Shown in pieces: positions 16,652-25,109 of a stretch of DNA of 64,000 nt. The notes beneath the pieces were generated by a model. The model was not told the DNA's origin, searched no databases, and saw only the letters and a program-made list of their open reading frames with translations. Each line of letters opens with the position of its first letter. Position 1 is the stretch's first letter. This stretch comes from Leptolyngbya sp. FACHB-8. Lineage in GTDB: Bacteria > Cyanobacteriota > Cyanobacteriia > Elainellales > Elainellaceae. The DNA is taken from positions 43,163-107,162 of the forward strand of contig NZ_JACJOO010000072.1 in NCBI RefSeq assembly GCF_014695575.1, in the 5' to 3' direction. The position numbers and the translations under genes are program-made.

Positions 16652-18841
16652 ATGCCACGCTTGTCCCGTCCCTCGTTGCGATTCGTTTTGATTGTTCCGT
16701 TTGTTCTACAAATTTTTGGAACGGTGGGGTTAGTGGGTATCCTGTCATTTCGCAATGGGCAACGGGCTGTCAATGATCTGGCCTCTCAACTCCGGGGTGA
16801 GATTGCGGCTCGAATCGAACAGCAACTACGCAGCTATGTCAATTCCCCCTTTTTGTTGAACCAGATCAATGTCAGTGCCATGCAACAAGGCAGCCTGAAT
16901 ATGACCCGCTTACCGGATGCCTATCCCCTCTGGCAACAGGCTCGAACCTTTCCTGCAACTAACTTGATCTATTGTGGCCGTGAGTCTGATGGGGCATTTA
17001 TGGGGGTCGGGCGGCCTAACGTTCCTGCGGGCCAAGATACGTTTGAGGTGCAAACCAGCAACGCTTCCACGAACTACCTATTCCGATACTCGGCCATTGA
17101 TACAGAAGGTAATGTGGACAAGGTCGTGCGGCGAGGCGATCGCCCCTACGATCCCCGGGTTCGCCCCTGGTACAAGGCCGCTCAGGAGACGAAACAACCG
17201 GTTTGGAGTGATATCTACCTTGATTTTGATGCTCGGGTTCCAGTGATTACCGCCAGTCAGCCCGTGTTTGAACGTAGAAGTGGGCAATTTCTGGGGGTGT
17301 GCGCCGTGGATTTTCTCCTCTCGCAGGAGTTGGATACCTTCCTGAGTCAGTTGAATGTGGGAAAGACTGGAGAGACCTTTATTCTGGAGCGCTCGGGCAC
17401 CGTCATTTCCAGTTCTAGTTCCACAGAGGAGGATTTGCTCGTCGGGGAAGATGACAATCTGCGGCGGATTCAGGCGGTTCAGAGCAAAAATCCTACCGTA
17501 CGAGCAACGGCCCAATTTCTGGAAGATCAATTCGGCACCCTGGCGCGAATTCAGGAGCCTCAGCAGCTAAGTTTCACCCGAGAGGGGGAGGGGCTTCGCT
17601 TCGCTGGGGGCGATCGCCAATTCGTTCAGGTTACTCCCTTCCAGGATGGCAAGGGGCTGGATTGGTTAATTGTGGTGGTGATTCCAGAATCAGATTTTAT
17701 GGCCCAGATTCAAGCCAATACCTATAACACTGTCCTGCTTTGCTTTGGGGCATTAGGGCTGGCAACCGGGCTGGGCATTCTGACCGCTCGCCAAATCACC
17801 CGTCCTATTCTCAACCTCAGCACAGCTTCCCAAATCCTCGCTGCTAAGGCGAGCTCTGCTGATCTAGGTAAAGAAACGGGTATCGCCGCTATCAAATCCA
17901 GCGGTATTGCAGAAATTGAAAGTTTGGCCCAATCTTTTGAGCAAATGGCCCATCAGCTTCAGGATGCATTTCTAGCCCTGGAAACCACAAATGAAGCGTT
18001 GGAAGATCGGGTCGAGCAACGTACCCAGGAGCTCCAGGTTGCGAATAGTGAAATTACCAAACTGAATCAACAGTTACAGGCTGAAAACCTGCGCATGGGA
18101 GCGGAACTGGAGGTTGCTCGCCAGATGCAGCAGATGATTTTACCGCGGGAGCATGAGTTGACGGCGATCGCCGACCTTGACATTGCAGGTTTTATGGAAG
18201 TAGCAACGGAGGTAGGTGGCGACTACTACGACATTATCTGTAATGAGGGTCGGGTTACAGTGGGAATTGGAGATGTCACCGGACACGGGTTACAGAGCGG
18301 TGTGCTGATGATTATGGTGCAAACTGCTGTCCGCACATTGCTTGCAACCCGAGGAGAAGATTTGCCGCAGTTTTTGAATTTGCTGAATCAGGTGATTTAC
18401 GAAAATGCACAACGGCTCAGTCCGGGTAAGAATTTAACCCTAACCCTATTGGATTACCGGGATGGACAATTGCATGTCAGCGGCCAACATGAAGAAGTGC
18501 TAGTGGTACGGGCCAATGGCGAGTTGAAGCGACTCGACACCATAGACTTAGGGTTCCCATTGGGTATGGTGTCTGATATTCGAGAATTTGTCGCCCAAAC
18601 TCAAATTCATTTGGAGCCGGGGGATGGGGTTGTACTCTACACCGATGGCATTACCGAAGCGGAGAATGCTGACCGCCAATTTTATGGGATAGATAGGCTC
18701 ATCACCGTGGTGAAAGAGCATTGGGATGAAACATCTCAATTGATTCTGGAAACTGTATTGGAAGATGTGCGATCGCACATTGGCGACCACACCATTTTTG
18801 ATGACCTGACCTTAATTGTTTTAAAGAAGAAGCTTGCATAA
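16652..18841 (+). CDS. Membrane sensor with SpoIIE/PP2C phosphatase domain
   Basis: 729 residues. Order: membrane helix (about 9-32); periplasmic dCache-type sensor (about 35-340) with the segment DPRVRPWYKAA typical of that fold; second membrane helix (about 355-378); HAMP (about 380-445); coiled coil (445-490); PP2C/SpoIIE domain (about 500-728). The phosphatase motifs are intact: VGGDYYD and GDVTGHG (metal Asp residues), YTDGITEAEN, and DDLTLIVLK at the end. Such proteins dephosphorylate STAS switch proteins on Ser when their sensor is triggered. The likely substrate is the slr1659-type protein at 14121; the STAS protein at 51763 is another candidate. The ligand of the sensor is unknown. 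Confidence 0.93.
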   Translation: MPRLSRPSLRFVLIVPFVLQIFGTVGLVGILSFRNGQRAVNDLASQLRGEIAARIEQQLRSYVNSPFLLNQINVSAMQQGSLNMTRLPDAYPLWQQARTFPATNLIYCGRESDGAFMGVGRPNVPAGQDTFEVQTSNASTNYLFRYSAIDTEGNVDKVVRRGDRPYDPRVRPWYKAAQETKQPVWSDIYLDFDARVPVITASQPVFERRSGQFLGVCAVDFLLSQELDTFLSQLNVGKTGETFILERSGTVISSSSSTEEDLLVGEDDNLRRIQAVQSKNPTVRATAQFLEDQFGTLARIQEPQQLSFTREGEGLRFAGGDRQFVQVTPFQDGKGLDWLIVVVIPESDFMAQIQANTYNTVLLCFGALGLATGLGILTARQITRPILNLSTASQILAAKASSADLGKETGIAAIKSSGIAEIESLAQSFEQMAHQLQDAFLALETTNEALEDRVEQRTQELQVANSEITKLNQQLQAENLRMGAELEVARQMQQMILPREHELTAIADLDIAGFMEVATEVGGDYYDIICNEGRVTVGIGDVTGHGLQSGVLMIMVQTAVRTLLATRGEDLPQFLNLLNQVIYENAQRLSPGKNLTLTLLDYRDGQLHVSGQHEEVLVVRANGELKRLDTIDLGFPLGMVSDIREFVAQTQIHLEPGDGVVLYTDGITEAENADRQFYGIDRLITVVKEHWDETSQLILETVLEDVRSHIGDHTIFDDLTLIVLKKKLA

Positions 18842-19259
18842 TCTTTTCGTAGTCGCCAAAACTGAAGCATTTTTGTTGACTGGGATGCATGAACCACTCC
18901 AACCAGAATGCACGAATACCAATTCAATAAGAAGCTGCGCCTTTTCTGCGTCCTGACGCATCAGGACACAGAAAAGGCGCAGCTTCTTATTGAAACTTCA
19001 GTTCGGGATAAGCTGAAGTGCCCATTTTGGCGTGCGCAAAGCGCACGCCAAAATGAGCGTTTTCGAGTGCCGCGCAACGCGCGGCACTCGAAAACACCCT
19101 TAACCCGAACTCAGGTTATTGAAAAGACATCACTGAGCCAACCAGTGGACGCACTGACACAGTGCATCCGCTAGGGGTGGATAGAAACCCAATAAACAGG
19201 TTGAAAAAGGGTATGCAGATGCTCTTGCAATGGCTTAAATTGCAAGAGCAATTCGGGCT
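18842..19259. other. Convergent intergenic region with three tandem hairpins
   Basis: 418 bp between two converging genes. It holds three long hairpins in a row: 18923-18994 (about 30 bp of stem with one mismatch), 19023-19055 (15-bp perfect stem, AAA loop) and 19059-19095 (17-bp perfect stem, AAC loop). The reading frame that crosses them is a by-product of the repeats. Confidence 0.7.
19009..19125. repeat. Repeat family B, copy 2
   Basis: Starts GTTCGGGATAAG and ends near CTTAACCCGAAC, an imperfect terminal inverted repeat. It shares AAGTGCCCATTTTGGCGTGCG with the copy at 12186-12266. This copy carries an extra hairpin (19059-19095) inside. Confidence 0.6.
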
Positions 19260-21605
19260 TTATGATTCTGAATCTCGCACATAGGCGGTCTGCTTGGCTG
19301 ATATTTGGGAATAGACCGGGGAACTCTCCGAGGCCGGAAGCAGCAACTCTTCTGGGGAATCATCCTCATCCTCATCCCACCGAGGAATATTCTCTCGAAC
19401 CGGTTTAGAGGCACGGTTGGCAACGGTACCCAGCAGGGGTAGGTCGTATTCTTTAATTTTCTTGATGCTCTGAGCCACCTTGGAACGGCTGGTCTGGCGG
19501 ACCGACACCACCATCAAAATTCCATCAGCGTTAGCGGCTATAAAATTAGCATCCACCGCTTCCACCAGGTTGGGGCTGTCATAGATCACCAAATCATAAA
19601 GCGATTCCAATTTGCCCATTAACCCCTTCATTTGAGGCGATGCCATCAGGCGTGTGAGCCCAGATGTAACCGGTCCGGTCGTGAGCACATCCAGGTTTTC
19701 TACCTCAGGTGCGGATTGAATTACCTCATCGTGACTGGCTTTGCGGCGCAGTATATCCGACAGACCCCGGTTGTTGGACAAGCGCAACTTCCGGTGAACC
19801 TGGGGCGATCGCAAATTGGTATCGACCAATAGCACCCGCTGCCCTGTTGCCGCCGCCGCCCGAGCCAGATGTAAGGAGGTGGTGGTTTTTCCATCCCCCG
19901 GAGTGGCTGAGCAGACAACGAGCGATCGCACGGGTGACGTGCTATGTAAGAACCTGAGATTGGTATGGAGGGTTTCAAATGCCTCCTGAAAATCAAACGA
20001 CCCCTGGCTCAACTCTTCAATCTGACCATTGGAGTGGGAGATCGTAACCAGTTGGAGAGACGGATCGCCATCGGTGCAGACAGGGATGATGCCCAATCGT
20101 GGAGCGGGTACCAGATCCTTTACATCATCCACATCGTAAAAGGTATCTTGCTTCCGTTCGATCAAGATTGAAAGACCCAGGCCCAGAGCCAAACCAGCAG
20201 CAGCTCCCGCTGCCAACGCCTTCATGTTACTGCTGGGGGTGCCAATGGCATTGCCGAATTCATCCTTGGGTACCTGAGGTTCTGCAATGACTTCCCAGGG
20301 CACTTCGTTCTGAGCTGCGGCAACTCTCAAAGATTCTCGCTGGCTTTGTAACTGGTTCAGGGTTTGGGTTGCAATCTGCAACTGTCGCTGAAGTTCGATA
20401 TAGCGTCGCGAAATTTCAGGAAACTGCTGCACTTGCTGTTCTACAGCGACCCGGTTTTGAGCCAGGATGCGGTTCCGTACCTCTAGAACTTGAAGCTGAT
20501 TGGTAGTTTCAACTAATTGGTCAATTAACCCAAGCCGTACGTCGTCCTGGAAGGTTGTCAGTTCCGTATTTTGGTCAACCTGAGCCAGGCCTCCCAAAAT
20601 CTGCTGACTCCGCTGGGACAGCAAGTTATAAAGATTGTCTCGCCGTTCAAGCAGGCGTTGTACGGGAGGGGCTTCATCGCTCCAACGGGCTCTTTCAGTG
20701 GCCAGTTGTGCTTCCAGGTCATTCATATTTGTCAGCAATTGCTGATAACGAGGGTCCTGGCTAATGGCAGCTACGGCGATCGCTTCATCTGGGGTGAGCT
20801 GCAATTGACGTTGAAGTGCCGTGTAGAGTGTTCGGGTTTCCTGTAAAGTTTGCTGGGTTTCTAACTGCCGATTGCCAATATCTTGCAAACGTGTGTTGAG
20901 ATCTTGCCCCTGGCTAGTCGGGTCGAGCAAATCATAGTCTTGCTGTAAAGACTGGATTTCCTCTTCTAGAGCATTAACCCGCGTTTCCAGGTCAGGCAGT
21001 TGATCATCAATAAACTTAACCCCTTCACCGATGCGGCTCTTACGATCCTGCAAACTGTAATTGAGATACTTATCTCTCACCTGATTCAAGACATCCTGCA
21101 CAACTTCAGGATTTGTGCCTTGATAGCTGACGTCAAGGATACGGGTTTGGCTCTCCTGAGTTTTGCCGCCAGCACGAGCTACGGTTAACCCTTGTGTCAG
21201 TGCAAAGTAGGTAAATTCCGGATGTTTAGCATGAACCGCTTCGTAAACATCTTGAAGTACCTGGGGGCTACGCAGGATTTCTATCTGAGTCGGATAGTCC
21301 AGTCGGAACATATCCTGGCTGGGAACCCCGCCCGCTGTACGTGAAAGGCTAGTCGGTTCCGCAATCCGCGCTTCTGACGTAACCGGCTCTACCAGCAGAC
21401 GAAAGTTGCCGCTATAGACGGTTGGGTCAGCAGATGTGGACATCCAAGCTGCGGCCGTTGTTGCCCCGGCCAACCCTACGATGATGGGCCAACGACGGAG
21501 GAGCATACGAATCAACGGGAAAATAGGAAGCCCTTGTTTCGGTGTACTACTGACTTCAAGGGGTTCCAGAGAATCTTCGTCGAGTAGATCCAATTCTTTA
21601 ACCAT
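19260..21605 (-). CDS. Wzc-like polysaccharide co-polymerase with tyrosine autokinase domain
   Basis: 781 residues. It controls chain length and export in Wzx/Wzy-type exopolysaccharide synthesis. Order: N-terminal Wzz domain with a membrane helix at about 40-57; long periplasmic coiled coil (about 195-430); second membrane helix (about 462-482); cytoplasmic BY-kinase domain (about 540-740). The kinase has Walker A at 568-575 (TPGDGKTT), Walker A' with Asp595 (VLLVDTNLRSP) and Walker B with Asp676 (LVIYDSP). The tail carries only two tyrosines (765 and 775), fewer than the Tyr clusters of proteobacterial kinases. It lies 69 bp after the export gene on the same strand. Confidence 0.92.
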   Translation of the reverse strand: MVKELDLLDEDSLEPLEVSSTPKQGLPIFPLIRMLLRRWPIIVGLAGATTAAAWMSTSADPTVYSGNFRLLVEPVTSEARIAEPTSLSRTAGGVPSQDMFRLDYPTQIEILRSPQVLQDVYEAVHAKHPEFTYFALTQGLTVARAGGKTQESQTRILDVSYQGTNPEVVQDVLNQVRDKYLNYSLQDRKSRIGEGVKFIDDQLPDLETRVNALEEEIQSLQQDYDLLDPTSQGQDLNTRLQDIGNRQLETQQTLQETRTLYTALQRQLQLTPDEAIAVAAISQDPRYQQLLTNMNDLEAQLATERARWSDEAPPVQRLLERRDNLYNLLSQRSQQILGGLAQVDQNTELTTFQDDVRLGLIDQLVETTNQLQVLEVRNRILAQNRVAVEQQVQQFPEISRRYIELQRQLQIATQTLNQLQSQRESLRVAAAQNEVPWEVIAEPQVPKDEFGNAIGTPSSNMKALAAGAAAGLALGLGLSILIERKQDTFYDVDDVKDLVPAPRLGIIPVCTDGDPSLQLVTISHSNGQIEELSQGSFDFQEAFETLHTNLRFLHSTSPVRSLVVCSATPGDGKTTTSLHLARAAAATGQRVLLVDTNLRSPQVHRKLRLSNNRGLSDILRRKASHDEVIQSAPEVENLDVLTTGPVTSGLTRLMASPQMKGLMGKLESLYDLVIYDSPNLVEAVDANFIAANADGILMVVSVRQTSRSKVAQSIKKIKEYDLPLLGTVANRASKPVRENIPRWDEDEDDSPEELLLPASESSPVYSQISAKQTAYVRDSES

Positions 21606-21674
21606 TACGACCTCGTAGGGGATGACGATCTTCGGCTTGATGCACTCTCAAAGCCCTATAGCTTAAGGGCGTGG

Positions 21675-22880
21675 TTAAAACCCGAACAGACGGAAAATTG
21701 AAAAGACACTCGTTACAGGTGTCAAAACGGTATCCAGGAAGTCTGATGTACTTGCAATCCCTGATCGTCCCACCACAATGATGTCATTATTCCTGAGCGA
21801 GGGGTTATTGTCTTCACTAATTCCCTCTGCAAAGTCGACTGGAATGGTTCGCTTATCAACGGTGCCATCGTTATTCAAACGAATGAGTTGGACGTCCCTA
21901 CGACGAGCTCGCCGGTTATCAAACCCACCGGCGGCCAAAATCGCCTGATTGAGGGTCGCATTGGGCAGCACAGCCAGTTGTCCGGGGTTAACCACTTCAC
22001 CTACAACGTTGACATTGATGCTTTCCGGAGAAAAGCTAGTGCTCGCCAGTTGCGTGGCTTCTTCTGGCGTCAGTGCGGTGACCTCAGGAATGACCAGCGT
22101 GTCTCCGTCTCGGAGTACTAAATCTTCGCTTAAATCACCAGTTTGCAGGAAACTCCACAGGTCAATGGAGATGTTTTCATCCCTACCGTTGGATTGGGGG
22201 CGGCGCACCTCAATGCCTCGAACATTGGCCAGTTGGGTAATTCCGCCCGCATTTTGAATAGCCTGGGTTACGGTAAAGCGCTGTGTATCGGTGGCATTGG
22301 CCGCAACGGTATAGACACCAGGACGGTTGACCTGCCCAACAACCCCAACTCGCAGGGGACGGGGGGTCAATAGCGTGACGGTAATTAACGGATCGTTGAT
22401 GAAGCGAGCATATCGCTGAGATAAAACTTGAGCCGCCTGTTCCAGGTTTAACCCCTGTACGGGAACTTTCCCAACCCAGGGCAGGTTGAGGGTACCGTCA
22501 ATTAGTACGGTGTATTGCCCGTTTTGCCCGCTGAACTCTGGCACATCAAAGATGTCGATTTGAATCCCATCGCCGGCCCCCAGGATGTAGGGTTCTAAGT
22601 CAGGTTGCCGGTAGGGGGAAATGCCGGGTACCACACTGCCTGTATAGGGCGTGTACTGAGCTTGCGGTGACTGAGATTGAGCCGATTGAGGTTGGGCCGG
22701 CTGGGCCAGGCTGGGGGAAGGCTGGGCGATCGCGACGACTGCTAACACCCCGAGGCTAATGAACGCTCGCACAGAGAAATTAGAACTCCAGGCACGGGTC
22801 GTGGAGATAGGGGAATCATGCATGGGACTAGCAAATGGCAATGACATGAAGTTCAGTGACTTGAGGGGGGGCAACGTCAT
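21675..22880 (-). CDS. Wza-like polysaccharide export protein with SLBB domains
   Basis: 401 residues. The N-terminus is hydrophobic at about 36-60 and ends in LAQ, so it is exported. A Poly_export domain follows (about 90-180: YILGAGDGIQIDIFDVPEF, then DGTLNLPWVGKVPVQG). Two SLBB domains come next, about 185-280 (VVGQVNRPGVYTV) and about 300-375 (VVGEVVNPGQLAV). It should form the outer-membrane conduit that works with the tyrosine autokinase. It lacks the Wza lipobox, so membrane anchoring may differ. The ATG at 22880 is the first start; ATGs at residues 12 and 20 are possible. Confidence 0.9.
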   Translation of the reverse strand: MTLPPLKSLNFMSLPFASPMHDSPISTTRAWSSNFSVRAFISLGVLAVVAIAQPSPSLAQPAQPQSAQSQSPQAQYTPYTGSVVPGISPYRQPDLEPYILGAGDGIQIDIFDVPEFSGQNGQYTVLIDGTLNLPWVGKVPVQGLNLEQAAQVLSQRYARFINDPLITVTLLTPRPLRVGVVGQVNRPGVYTVAANATDTQRFTVTQAIQNAGGITQLANVRGIEVRRPQSNGRDENISIDLWSFLQTGDLSEDLVLRDGDTLVIPEVTALTPEEATQLASTSFSPESINVNVVGEVVNPGQLAVLPNATLNQAILAAGGFDNRRARRRDVQLIRLNNDGTVDKRTIPVDFAEGISEDNNPSLRNNDIIVVGRSGIASTSDFLDTVLTPVTSVFSIFRLFGF

Positions 22881-23802
22881 CTTTCAGGAGTAGCAGGGAA
22901 CTCAGGCTCGCGAAGCGGTCATGCTCTGGCGACGGCTGGGTACCTTCAGAATGCCCATCTCCTGTAACGGATCATCACAAATCCAAAAAGTTGCCCTGGA
23001 CATCGTTACAAATACGGATCAGTCAGTATAGGTAGAACAACGCAACACTCTGATTACTGCTAATGCTGGCAAAAGATTGGGATAGGCTGATCCGTATTAG
23101 GAACAACTTTACATAAGCAACATTAACAAGCCAGCTTGATGAAAAAATTATGGAATTTGAAAAAAATCAGGATTATCCTCAGTGTCATGATCCAAACACT
23201 CTTTTTGTATTGTTGATTTTGTTCCTCCATTCAACGAATCTTGATGAAGTGCATTCCAAATCTTTAAATTTAAGAACTCAATGGCTTACGTGGTTGTCCT
23301 GCTCATTAAGCTGAAATTTTTGATTTCCTGCGTATAAGCTCTGTACAGGAATCACAGATTTAGAAGAAAGGCCTCCATGACTTTCCTCAAAACATCTGAT
23401 TTTCCTGGGAAAAACTGGATGTTTCGGTTGTGTCATTGGAAGTCTAAAAGCGGAATTGCTATAGCAATTTCCTCCTGAAAATACAAGCAAACTTTACAAA
23501 GAATTTATAGACCTCTGTCCTGCCGTAAAATCTCCTTCCACGGAGGCGATCAATGCCAGTACCCTACGTCAGCTGACCTATGGTTAATAAAGAAATCAGG
23601 GTAGACAACCCTCTCCATCATGTAAATGAACTCACTCTTGGTTTTATAGTCTTACGCCCGGACTCATGCCCGACGTTATCTAGAAGGGAGACCTGGGAAA
23701 CCTTTGAGAGGGTGACATTCGAAAATCACAATTTCTCTTGATCCAATGGGCTTTTCACGTCTCATTGTGTAATGTCTACTGTTTCCTCATCGAGCACGAC
23801 CT
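22881..23802. other. Long divergent control region of the exopolysaccharide locus
   Basis: 922 bp, A/T-rich, between the leftward export/kinase genes and the rightward glycosyltransferase operon. It contains an 18-bp inverted repeat (16 of 18 matched) with arms 23005-23022 and 23087-23104. I see no gene; a 70-codon frame at 23278-23490 has no support. The length suggests complex regulation or long leaders. Confidence 0.5.
23005..23104. promoter_or_regulatory. 18-bp inverted repeat upstream of the Wza-like gene
   Basis: Arms with core AATACGGATCAG and its complement, separated by 64 bp and sitting 125-225 bp upstream of the export gene start. It may be paired operator half-sites or a leader hairpin. 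Confidence 0.4.
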
Positions 23803-25077
23803 ATGGCGATCGCCTACTTTGTGAATCAATACCCAAAAGTGAGCCACAGCTTCATCCGGCGGGAAATTCAAGCATTGGAAGCGCAAGGGGTTCCCATTCG
23901 ACGGTTTTCCATTCGGGCATGTGATTCAGAACTGGTAGACGAAGCGGATCAAGAAGAGTTAGACAAAACTACTGTTTTGCTCAAGAACGGCTTGAAAGGG
24001 TTACTTGCGCCTCTGCTACAGGTGGCGATCGCCCATCCACAAGGTTTGCTCGCTGCCCTAAAGCTGGCTTTTCAACTCAGTCGCACCTCTGATCGCAATC
24101 TGCTCTATCACCTGGTTTACATAGCGGAAGCCTGCGCCCTATATCAATACACGGCTCAAGATGGCATTCGGCATATCCATGCGCACTTTGGCACCAATTC
24201 CACGACAGTTGCCCTTCTGTGTAAAGCCCTGGGAGGCCCCTCCTATAGCTTTACTGTGCATGGCCCTGAGGAGTTTGACCGGCCCGAAACTCTGTCCCTA
24301 ACCGAAAAAATTCGTCAGGCGGCTTTTGTGGTGGGGATTAGTTCCTTTAGCCGCAGTCAGCTTTATCGCTGGTGCGATCGCCAACAATGGGACAAAATTC
24401 ACGTCATTCACTGTGGTGTCGACCAGCAGTTCCTGGCCCTTTCCCCTACGCCTGTTCCGGATGTGCCACAACTTGTTTGTGTTGGGCGTCTAAGTGAACA
24501 AAAGGGACATCTACTTTTACTGGAAGCGATTAAGCAACTGGCTGCCGAAGGGCTGCCGTTTAAGGTTGTGCTGGTAGGGGATGGCCCGCTGCGGCAAGAG
24601 GTGGAGGAGGCGATCGCCCAGTATCGTTTGCAAAACCATATTGAAATTACCGGTTGGGCCAGCGGCGCACAGGTTCAGAAACACCTCCAGGCTTCTCGTG
24701 CCTTGGTTCTTCCCAGTTTTGCTGAAGGGTTGCCCGTTGTCATTATGGAAGCGCTGGCTCTGGGACGGCCTGTGATTACAACCTATGTGGCAGGTATTCC
24801 TGAATTGGTAGAACCTGGGCAATGTGGTTGGCTGGTTCCACCCGGCTCTACAGAAAGTTTAGTGAAGGCTATGAAAGATTGTTTGAACACGCCTCTCGCA
24901 ACCCTGGAGGCTATGGGGCAGAACGGGCGCGATCGTGTGCTTCAGCGCCACAATATCGTTACAGAAGCCACCCATCTGGCTAACTGTTTCAGGCGCTACC
25001 GGGCGCTACCCCTGTCAGAAACACCCCGCTCCGCACCCACCTCAGACGTGTCAATGCCGTCAACCCCCATTGTTTGA
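23803..25077 (+). CDS. Glycosyltransferase, family 4 (GT-B)
   Basis: 424 residues. It should transfer a sugar from a nucleotide donor during assembly of the exopolysaccharide repeat unit. The N-terminal domain starts AIAYFVNQYPKVSHSFIRRE, typical of colanic-acid-type glycosyltransferases. The C-terminal domain has VCVGRLSEQKGHLLLLEA, VGDGPLR and the EX7E motif in FAEGLPVVIMEALALG, which binds the donor sugar. No membrane helix, so it works at the inner face of the membrane. It begins a rightward operon with the flippase and polymerase genes. Donor and acceptor cannot be predicted. Confidence 0.93.
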   Translation: MAIAYFVNQYPKVSHSFIRREIQALEAQGVPIRRFSIRACDSELVDEADQEELDKTTVLLKNGLKGLLAPLLQVAIAHPQGLLAALKLAFQLSRTSDRNLLYHLVYIAEACALYQYTAQDGIRHIHAHFGTNSTTVALLCKALGGPSYSFTVHGPEEFDRPETLSLTEKIRQAAFVVGISSFSRSQLYRWCDRQQWDKIHVIHCGVDQQFLALSPTPVPDVPQLVCVGRLSEQKGHLLLLEAIKQLAAEGLPFKVVLVGDGPLRQEVEEAIAQYRLQNHIEITGWASGAQVQKHLQASRALVLPSFAEGLPVVIMEALALGRPVITTYVAGIPELVEPGQCGWLVPPGSTESLVKAMKDCLNTPLATLEAMGQNGRDRVLQRHNIVTEATHLANCFRRYRALPLSETPRSAPTSDVSMPSTPIV

Positions 25078-25109
25078 GCGTACTGCACCATCCCAGGAGA
25101 TCATTGTTC

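Noticed and set aside
18908..19174. 88-codon frame across the tandem hairpins
   Set aside because: It is produced by the inverted repeats themselves; the peptide has palindromic repeats and no fold pattern.
23278..23490. 70-codon minus-strand frame in the exopolysaccharide control region
   Set aside because: No ribosome-binding site, no recognisable protein pattern, and composition like the surrounding non-coding DNA.
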